Program-made: the position numbers and the translations under genes
The notes under the pieces: generated by a model
What the model saw: the letters and a program-made list of their open reading frames with translations, nothing else
What the model was told of the DNA's origin: nothing
The model's database searches: none
In this document: positions 1 to 5,125 of the stretch, piece after piece
Position numbering within the stretch: the first letter of the stretch is position 1
How the letters are laid out: each line of letters starts with the position of its first letter
NCBI GenBank assembly: GCA_014379665.1
Contig: JACMLK010000081.1
Location: forward strand, 1-6,001
From: Saprospiraceae bacterium
GTDB lineage: Bacteria; Bacteroidota; Bacteroidia; Chitinophagales; Saprospiraceae
Direction of reading: 5' to 3'
DNA length: 6,001 nucleotides

Positions 1-335
1 AACATCTCATTTTTAAAGGAACTAAAAAATTGATTGCATTAAGAATATCGTATAGCTTTTTTGGGGATTATAACAATATCAAATGGATGAATACTTATAA
101 TATCCTTATTGCAGGATTTGAAAGATATAATGAACGAGACAGGGTCTTTTGTTTATTTAATTTTTCAGGGTTTAATGCATTTTTATCGTGGAAAGCATTT
201 AGTGAACACGGTGTAAGCTACACAACGATAATGAAAGATTTGTGGAGTGATGAAAATGTGGAAGTTGGCAGAGATCATGAATATTTAAAATTTGAACCAT
301 TCCATTTTATAGTTTTGAAAGTATTAATGATATAA
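1..335 (+). CDS. C-terminal end of a GH13 enzyme, probably amylosucrase (5'-truncated)
   Basis: Only the last 110 codons are present; the reading frame is open from position 3 and ends in TAA at 333-335. A TTG at 30 is not the real start, because the open frame and the family similarity extend upstream (HLIFKGTKKLIALR). The visible part matches the end of the GH13 catalytic domain (LIALR helix, a stretch reading GDYNNIKWMNTYN, then FERYNERDRVFCLFNFS) followed by the small C-terminal beta domain, with KDLWSDENVEVG and a final LKFEPFHFIVL strand. This pattern resembles amylosucrase (sucrose to alpha-1,4-glucan plus fructose) from memory of the Neisseria enzyme's C-terminus. A related GH13 enzyme such as sucrose phosphorylase or trehalose synthase is possible. 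The catalytic residues lie outside the window, so the reaction is inferred. The gene converges on the aminotransferase with 16 bases between the stops; no convincing terminator hairpin lies there. Confidence 0.62.
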   Translation, partial: HLIFKGTKKLIALRISYSFFGDYNNIKWMNTYNILIAGFERYNERDRVFCLFNFSGFNAFLSWKAFSEHGVSYTTIMKDLWSDENVEVGRDHEYLKFEPFHFIVLKVLMI

Positions 336-351
336 TATTCAGAAATGAAAA

Positions 352-1164
352 TCAACCTAATGTTTTTTCAGCATCAAGCATTTTATCATATAATTTACGG
401 CTATATGGTCCGATTTCAAATTGATTTTTATCGATTTGTATTACAGGTTTAATTCGTTTGGTACTGGCTGTAACAAATACTTCATCTGCTTCATATACTT
501 CATGTAATGTAATATTCCGGATTTCAACAGGCATGATTTCATTTGCAAATGATAATATATATTTCCGTGTAATTCCCAAAAGTATACCATTCTTTGGAGT
601 GATCAGGATGCCATTTTTAATGATGAAAATATTGCTGCGGGATGACTCAGAGATAATACCACTGGAATGATATAAAACATCATCTGCACCATATTTATTC
701 ATTTCTGATAATAATGAGATTGGTTTGATGTAATTGATGGATTTTATTTTTGGCATATCACGCTGATGAAAAACAGTCATCAACCTGAGACCAAGTTCAA
801 ACGGTTGCATAACAAAAGGTTTGGACACCATTATTAAATTTGCATTTTCAGAAGGAGTGTATCCGTCGATTGAATATCCTCCCGTGCAAACCAATCTGAT
901 TCCTAACAAAGGTTGTTGATTTAGCCTGATAATCTCAAGAATACCTTGTCTCAAATCTTCACGTGATGCGGGTACCTTTATTCCTATTAGATGAGCCGAA
1001 TTCTCAAATCTGTCCAAGTGGTCTTCCATAAAAACGGGTCGTGAATCTATTGCTCTGAAAAAATCAAAAACACCATACCCTCTGAGAATGGATAGATCCG
1101 TGGCATTGATATTAGTGTCTTCTAACGGTAAGATTTGTCCATTCAAGTATGCATATTCAATCAT
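352..1164 (-). CDS. Class IV PLP-dependent aminotransferase (BCAT / D-amino-acid transaminase / ADC lyase superfamily)
   Basis: This 270-residue protein has the length and motifs of fold-type IV PLP enzymes. Visible motifs are the N-terminal RGYGVFDFFR (28-37), the lysine motif IKSINYI with the probable Schiff-base Lys141, then SGIISESSRSNIF with the conserved Glu173 expected to contact the pyridine nitrogen, and GITR (197-200) in the phosphate-binding region. VFVTASTKRIKPV (229-241) is the usual late strand. It should be a cytosolic enzyme that transfers an amino group, or a lyase of the same fold. The substrate-side segment, GIR (88-90) followed by LVCTGGYSIDGYTP, shows neither the RxH pair of Bacillus D-amino-acid transaminase nor the full YxR of branched-chain aminotransferase, so no gene symbol is given. 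The ATG at 1164 has no Shine-Dalgarno sequence, which is common in Bacteroidota. It lies 86 bases downstream of the threonine-synthase-like gene on the same strand, so cotranscription is likely. Confidence 0.88.
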   Translation of the reverse strand: MIEYAYLNGQILPLEDTNINATDLSILRGYGVFDFFRAIDSRPVFMEDHLDRFENSAHLIGIKVPASREDLRQGILEIIRLNQQPLLGIRLVCTGGYSIDGYTPSENANLIMVSKPFVMQPFELGLRLMTVFHQRDMPKIKSINYIKPISLLSEMNKYGADDVLYHSSGIISESSRSNIFIIKNGILITPKNGILLGITRKYILSFANEIMPVEIRNITLHEVYEADEVFVTASTKRIKPVIQIDKNQFEIGPYSRKLYDKMLDAEKTLG

Positions 1165-1198
1165 TTAATAGGGTATTTATTTAATAAAACAAGGTAAA

Positions 1199-1222
1199 TA
1201 AATGATAATTTAAATTCATTTA
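1199..1222. repeat. Imperfect AT-rich inverted repeat between the two PLP-enzyme genes
   Basis: TAAATG at 1199-1204 pairs with CATTTA at 1217-1222, and the inner AATTTAAATT at 1207-1216 is itself a perfect palindrome; two unpaired bases (1205-1206) separate the left outer arm from it. It lies in the 86-base gap between the stop of the threonine-synthase-like gene and the ATG of the aminotransferase. It could form a weak intergenic hairpin or be a protein-binding site. In such AT-rich sequence it could also be chance. No T-tract follows it on the minus strand, so it is not a standard terminator. Confidence 0.3.
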
Positions 1223-1250
1223 AAGTGTTCGGTGTTTCTAAATTATTTCA

Positions 1251-2432
1251 TTAGTTTTTTAATATTCCATACATATTCTCCACGTACTTATAAGGAGATC
1301 CTGTATTTATTATCACCACTTTATCTGATTTTTGGATAAAACCATTTTCAATTAATTTTTTTAAACCACTATAAACAGCTGCCCCTTCAGGGGATAAAAA
1401 CACACCTTCAGTCCTTCCAAACTCCTTAATTGATGCAATAATCTCTTCTTCTGTGACATCAAAGGCAGTACCATGACTTTCTTTCAATGTCTTCATTATA
1501 AGTTTGTCTCCAAATGCTTTTGGCACTCTTAGACCATTTGCTATAGTTTCCTCAGGATTTTCATAAAGATCACAATGATCCAAGCCTGCCTCAAAAGCTC
1601 TTACTACAGGATTGCAGCCTTTGGTTTGTACAGCCACCATTCGGGTAGGTATATGATCTACCCATCCCATTTCTTTCATCTCTTCAAAGGCTTTCCAGAT
1701 TCCTATTAATCCGGTGCCACCACCAGTAGGATATATAATAACATCAGGAAGTTCCCAATTCAACTGTTCAGCTATTTCAAAACCCATTGTCTTTTTACCC
1801 TCGAGGCGAAATGGCTCTTTGAGTGTAGTGACATCCCACCATTTGCCATCTTTGTTATCCTGCATCATTGCAATTCCTGCGTCCCTTATACTACCCCTGA
1901 CTTTATTTACTTTTGCACCCATGATCTCACAGTCAAGATGAAAAACCATAGGAGTAGCTTCAGGCATGTAGATAAAGGCTTCTCCATTCATAGCTGCTGC
2001 ATATGCGGATAACGCACTGCCTGCATTTCCTGCGGTAGGGATGCAAAATTTATGCACATTCAGTTCTTTGGCTTTAGAAACAGCCAATCCAATTCCCCGT
2101 GCTTTAAAAGACCCCGTAGGGTTTCCTCCTTCTTCTTTTAGAAATAAATGGTCAACACCAAGATTTTTGCCGGACTTATGAAGTGGAAATAACGGTGTCC
2201 ATCCTTCACCAAGTGAAACAATATTATCAGAATTTAATAATGGTAATAAAGCTTGATATCGCCACATACTATTTGTTGTGTTTCGTATGATCTCTTTTCC
2301 AATTCTATTATGTAAATGATATCTTGCAACTAATGGCTGTATGCATGTATGACAATAATTTTGTAGCGTATATTTATTAAAGTGTGTGCCACATTGCACG
2401 CATTCCAGATGGGAATAAAGACTATTAGTCAT
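1251..2432 (-). CDS. thrC: Threonine synthase-like PLP enzyme with N-terminal zinc ribbon
   Basis: This is a 393-residue fold-type II PLP enzyme. The N-terminus carries CxxC pairs at Cys11/Cys14 and Cys27/Cys30, a rubredoxin-like zinc ribbon seen in many threonine synthases of the plant/archaeal type. The core shows GEGWTPL, then GNPTGSFKARG with the PLP-binding Lys110, TAGNAGSALSAYAA around Asn136, and the phosphate-binding loop TGGGTG at 236-241. Near the end, LSPEGAA and INTGSPYK fit the family. The expected reaction is O-phosphohomoserine to threonine plus phosphate, in the cytosol. Close homologues (cysteate synthase, threonine dehydratase-like enzymes) share these motifs, so the exact substrate is inferred. 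I chose ATG at 2432; an in-frame TTG at 2438 would add only two residues (MY). No other threonine-pathway gene (thrA, thrB) is visible. It is probably the first gene of a unit with the downstream aminotransferase and is divergent from the receptor gene. Confidence 0.85.
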   Translation of the reverse strand: MTNSLYSHLECVQCGTHFNKYTLQNYCHTCIQPLVARYHLHNRIGKEIIRNTTNSMWRYQALLPLLNSDNIVSLGEGWTPLFPLHKSGKNLGVDHLFLKEEGGNPTGSFKARGIGLAVSKAKELNVHKFCIPTAGNAGSALSAYAAAMNGEAFIYMPEATPMVFHLDCEIMGAKVNKVRGSIRDAGIAMMQDNKDGKWWDVTTLKEPFRLEGKKTMGFEIAEQLNWELPDVIIYPTGGGTGLIGIWKAFEEMKEMGWVDHIPTRMVAVQTKGCNPVVRAFEAGLDHCDLYENPEETIANGLRVPKAFGDKLIMKTLKESHGTAFDVTEEEIIASIKEFGRTEGVFLSPEGAAVYSGLKKLIENGFIQKSDKVVIINTGSPYKYVENMYGILKN

Positions 2433-2438
2433 ATACAA

Positions 2439-2523
2439 AATAAAATTTGGGACAAGATAAATTTATCTTTAAACTTTAAAGATAAAATTTTGTCTATTAC
2501 TTCTAAATGTTACAACTCAGGAT
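2439..2523. promoter_or_regulatory. Divergent intergenic region, presumed to hold two promoters
   Basis: This 85-base, very AT-rich gap separates the divergent starts of the threonine-synthase-like gene (2432, minus) and the receptor gene (2524, plus), so it should contain both promoters. On the plus strand, TTTG at 2446-2449 could be a Bacteroidota -33 element, with a poor -7 match (TAAACTTT, 2470-2477, 6 of 8 positions) 20 bases downstream. On the minus strand the best -7-like match (TTATTTTG, 2443 down to 2436) almost abuts the ATG and has no good -33 partner. Neither promoter is assigned with confidence. Neither start codon has a recognisable Shine-Dalgarno sequence. Confidence 0.45.
2462..2486. 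repeat. Perfect 25-bp palindrome (12-bp arms, 1-bp centre), candidate operator
   Basis: The left arm TTTATCTTTAAA (2462-2473) and right arm TTTAAAGATAAA (2475-2486) are exact reverse complements around a single C at 2474. A second, overlapping 12-bp perfect palindrome, GATAAATTTATC, occupies 2456-2467, and outer pentamers GACAA (2451-2455) and TTGTC (2490-2494) are also inverted. The site is centred about 42 bases from one start codon and 50 from the other. It overlaps the weak plus-strand -7-like sequence. A regulator binding site serving both divergent genes is a reasonable inference. A hairpin in a 5' leader is the alternative. AT-richness makes palindromes commoner, but exact 12-bp arms are still notable. 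Confidence 0.5.
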
Positions 2524-4980
2524 ATGCAACAAAAATTAGTTTTATTCATATTTTTATTATATTCTGTAGTTTCATTTGCTCAGGATACTCAGGAAGAAAT
2601 TAAGGTTATCATCACCGGAAGAGTAATGGAAGAAACTTCAGGATTACCAATGGAGTTTGCAACTGTTTCAGTATTTTCTACAGCATCCAACACGCTTTTA
2701 GGTGGTGGACTTACCGGTGTTGATGGAGTGTTCTCCATTGAGGCCAATTCAGATAGCATATATATTATAATTGAATTTTTATCATACGCTACCAAGCGGA
2801 TTGATCATATTTTGCCATCCAGAGATCCCAAATTAATTACGCTTGGTTACATACTTATTACTTCAGATGCGATAGCTCTGGAAGCTGTTGAAATTGTGGG
2901 TGAAAAAAGCGAAACCACATTTGCTCTTGATAAGAGAGTTTTTAACGTAGGCAAAGATCTATCAAACAAAGGTGGTACAGCCCAGGATATATTAGATAAT
3001 GTTCCATCAGTGACCGTTGATGTCGACGGGGGAGTAAGCCTAAGAGGCAGTGGAAATGTCAGAATACTCATTGATGGCAAACCAAGTGGCCTGGCCGGCA
3101 TAAGCGGTGCCAATGGTTTGAGGTCGTTACCTGCCAATATGATAGATCGGGTTGAAGTTATCACGAACCCTTCAGCTAAATATGAGGCAGAAGGAATGTC
3201 AGGTATTATCAATATTGTGCTTAAAAAGGATAACAAAGCCGGAATCAACGGGTCTTTTGAGATATCAGGTGGGTGGCCCGAAAATTATGGCCTGGGAGCA
3301 AATATAAATTATCGCAAAGGCAAAACCAATTTTTTTGTCAATTATGGGTTGAATTACAATAATAATCCTTCAGAAGGATACTCTTATCAGGAATTTTATC
3401 AGGGAGATACTACGGTTTCCAGTTATATCATCAGAGAAGGTGAAAGAAAGAGACTGGCTAACAGTGTTCGGGCAGGAATGGATTTTTCCATTACGGATAA
3501 TCAAACATTGACAGGCTCCTTTTTGTACAGATATTCCGTAAATGACAATAATAACCCGATACGGTATTACGATCACAACTTTTTTGGTAGTGAACCGACA
3601 GGAAGATTTTTAGTTCCAACCCTAAGTTATACATTAAGAAATGAAAAGGAGTCAGAAAAAAGTCCAACGCTGGAGTACACACTGGACTATATCAAAAGAT
3701 ATAAAAAGGAAGGAAGAGAGTTGAAGGGTTCTCTTCAGTTCAGCAGTAATGATGAAGTAGAATCATCTGATTATACCCAGGGATTTTATAATTTTGGCAA
3801 TTTTGAAGGCAATACATTAATTCAACGGGCTTATAATTCTGAAGAGCAGCAGACTATTATTTTGCAATCAGATTATATACACCCATTTTCCGGTGAGAAC
3901 AAGCTGGAGGGCGGGATCAGAAGTCAATGGCGCAATATTTCGAATGATTATCTGGTTGAGGAATTAAATAATACAGAGTGGGTTAGAATAGCCAATCTTT
4001 CCAATGATTTCAGATATAAAGAAGATGTTCATGCTGCTTATGCCATATATGGAGCCAAAATCAGAAAGTTTTCTTTTCAGGGGGGACTGAGGTTGGAATA
4101 TTCATCAATAAACACTGAATTACTGGAAACTCAGGAATTCAATCCAAGATCATATTTTAATCTTTTCCCAAGTGGCCATATCAATTATGAATTTACCGGC
4201 CAAAATCAGATTCAACTCAGTTATTCCAAAAGGATCCAGAGACCAAGATTTATGGATTTGAATCCGTTTTTTACATTTGCGGACAATAGAAATATTTTTA
4301 GTGGAAATCCTAATCTGAATCCTGAATATACGGATAGTTACGAAGTGGGTCATATTAAATATTGGGAAAAAGGAAATATCGGTTCAAATATATTCTGGAG
4401 ACATACTAAGGATGTCATACAGCGGGTCACCACTATTAACATGGATGGAACTACCAATACCAGACCGTTGAATCTCGCTACCGCCGATAATGTTGGTGTA
4501 GAGTTTCTATTTGCCTATACTCCAAACAATTGGCTCAAACTAGATGGAAATGTAAATGTTTTCAGAAATGTCATTGAAGGAGAATTTGAAGACACGGATT
4601 TGAGCGCAGACAGCTACAGTTGGTTTGGTAGAGTGGGATCCAAAGTTTCATTCTGGAAGAATGCCGATTTTCAGGCGAGATTGAATTACCGTGCACCTGT
4701 GGATGTACCACAAGGTATACAGAAAGCACAGTATATTGTGGATATTGCATTTAGTAAAGATATATTAAACAATAATGCTACAGTTACACTTGCTGCAAGG
4801 GATTTATTTAATTCGAGAAGAAGAAATTCTGAAATATTTGCAGAAGATTATTATCAGTGTATTGATCAGCAATGGAGAAGAGCTCCAATTGTATTAACGG
4901 TCAATTATCGGCTTAATATGAAGAAAGATCGTAAAAAACCTGTAAAGTCTGAAGGAGAATTTGAAGGGGGAGATATGTAA
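2524..4980 (+). CDS. TonB-dependent-receptor-like outer-membrane beta-barrel protein
   Basis: This 818-residue outer-membrane protein begins with a signal peptide (MQQKLVLFIFLLYSVVSFA, probable cleavage after Ala19). A carboxypeptidase-regulatory-like beta-sandwich spans about 28-115 (TGRVMEETSGLPMEFATVSV, then GVDGVFSIEA). A plug-like domain follows at about 135-235, with AQDILDNVPSVTVDVDG, SLRGSGNVRILIDG and IDRVEVITNPSAKYEAEGMSGIINIVLKK. The rest is a long barrel carrying the signature SKRIQRPRFMDLNPF (568-582) and SGNPNLNPEYTDSYEVG (593-609), typical of the Bacteroidota outer-membrane beta-barrel family related to TonB-dependent receptors (Pfam OMP_b-brl_3 type). The last barrel strand, VLTVNYRLN, is followed by a charged tail ending SEGEFEGGDM. 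No clear TonB box was recognised. No SusD-like gene follows, so it is not an obvious SusCD glycan transporter. Its ligand is unknown. The ATG directly precedes the signal peptide, which supports this start. Confidence 0.9.
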   Translation: MQQKLVLFIFLLYSVVSFAQDTQEEIKVIITGRVMEETSGLPMEFATVSVFSTASNTLLGGGLTGVDGVFSIEANSDSIYIIIEFLSYATKRIDHILPSRDPKLITLGYILITSDAIALEAVEIVGEKSETTFALDKRVFNVGKDLSNKGGTAQDILDNVPSVTVDVDGGVSLRGSGNVRILIDGKPSGLAGISGANGLRSLPANMIDRVEVITNPSAKYEAEGMSGIINIVLKKDNKAGINGSFEISGGWPENYGLGANINYRKGKTNFFVNYGLNYNNNPSEGYSYQEFYQGDTTVSSYIIREGERKRLANSVRAGMDFSITDNQTLTGSFLYRYSVNDNNNPIRYYDHNFFGSEPTGRFLVPTLSYTLRNEKESEKSPTLEYTLDYIKRYKKEGRELKGSLQFSSNDEVESSDYTQGFYNFGNFEGNTLIQRAYNSEEQQTIILQSDYIHPFSGENKLEGGIRSQWRNISNDYLVEELNNTEWVRIANLSNDFRYKEDVHAAYAIYGAKIRKFSFQGGLRLEYSSINTELLETQEFNPRSYFNLFPSGHINYEFTGQNQIQLSYSKRIQRPRFMDLNPFFTFADNRNIFSGNPNLNPEYTDSYEVGHIKYWEKGNIGSNIFWRHTKDVIQRVTTINMDGTTNTRPLNLATADNVGVEFLFAYTPNNWLKLDGNVNVFRNVIEGEFEDTDLSADSYSWFGRVGSKVSFWKNADFQARLNYRAPVDVPQGIQKAQYIVDIAFSKDILNNNATVTLAARDLFNSRRRNSEIFAEDYYQCIDQQWRRAPIVLTVNYRLNMKKDRKKPVKSEGEFEGGDM

Positions 4981-5004
4981 CTGACTTTTGTTTTTTTTCA
5001 ACTC

Positions 5005-5035
5005 TTGTGAAATTAAATTAGTATTTAGTTTACAA
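5005..5035 (+). terminator. AT-rich hairpin downstream of the receptor gene, possible terminator
   Basis: Left arm 5005-5018 can pair with right arm 5023-5035: TTGT/ACAA, a bulged G at 5009, AAA/TTT, one T-G wobble, then TAAAT/ATTTA around a TAGT loop. It starts 25 bases after the receptor stop codon. The main T-tract (4986-4998) lies before the hairpin rather than after it, so it is not a classical intrinsic terminator, and the stem has few G-C pairs. It may help end or protect the receptor transcript, or it may be chance. Confidence 0.25.
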
Positions 5036-5063
5036 TAAATACCTTCCAGTACATTAATTCAGA

Positions 5064-5082
5064 AGTAATTGAGATAATTACT
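5064..5082. promoter_or_regulatory. 7+7 inverted repeat directly upstream of the -7 box, candidate operator
   Basis: AGTAATT (5064-5070) and AATTACT (5076-5082) are exact reverse complements separated by GAGAT. The dyad ends two bases before the -7-like box at 5084, so a bound protein would cover the promoter spacer. The position suggests a regulator site for the PKD-like repeat gene. The arms are short and AT-rich, so chance cannot be excluded. Confidence 0.3.
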
Positions 5083-5083
5083 G

Positions 5084-5091
5084 TATATTTG
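5084..5091 (+). promoter_or_regulatory. Bacteroidota-type -7 promoter element for the PKD-like repeat gene
   Basis: TATATTTG is an exact match to the -7 consensus TAnnTTTG known from Bacteroidota. It lies 34 bases before the ATG at 5126, which would give a leader of roughly 30 bases. No TTTG is seen at the expected -33 distance (17-23 bases upstream), so the promoter is only half supported. Confidence 0.4.
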
Positions 5092-5125
5092 TACACATAA
5101 TTGCAAAATAATTAAATGTTAGAAA

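Noticed and set aside
30..335. Reading the left-edge ORF as a complete 101-residue protein starting at TTG 30
   Set aside because: The frame is open upstream to position 3, and the extra residues (HLIFKGTKK) extend the GH13 match, so it is a truncated gene end.
336..351. Possible terminator between the convergent genes
   Set aside because: The 16-base gap and its flanks show only short A/T matches with no stable stem.
1714..1941. 75-codon plus-strand open frame inside the threonine-synthase-like gene
   Set aside because: It overlaps the catalytic core coding of the opposite strand and has no domain or start signal of its own.
2382..2603. 73-codon plus-strand open frame spanning the divergent gap
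   Set aside because: It overlaps the start of both flanking genes, and its sequence is a frame-shifted reading of the receptor signal peptide region.
2847..3248. 133-codon open frame on the minus strand inside the receptor gene
   Set aside because: It lies wholly within a strongly supported receptor plug region on the other strand and shows no recognisable motif.
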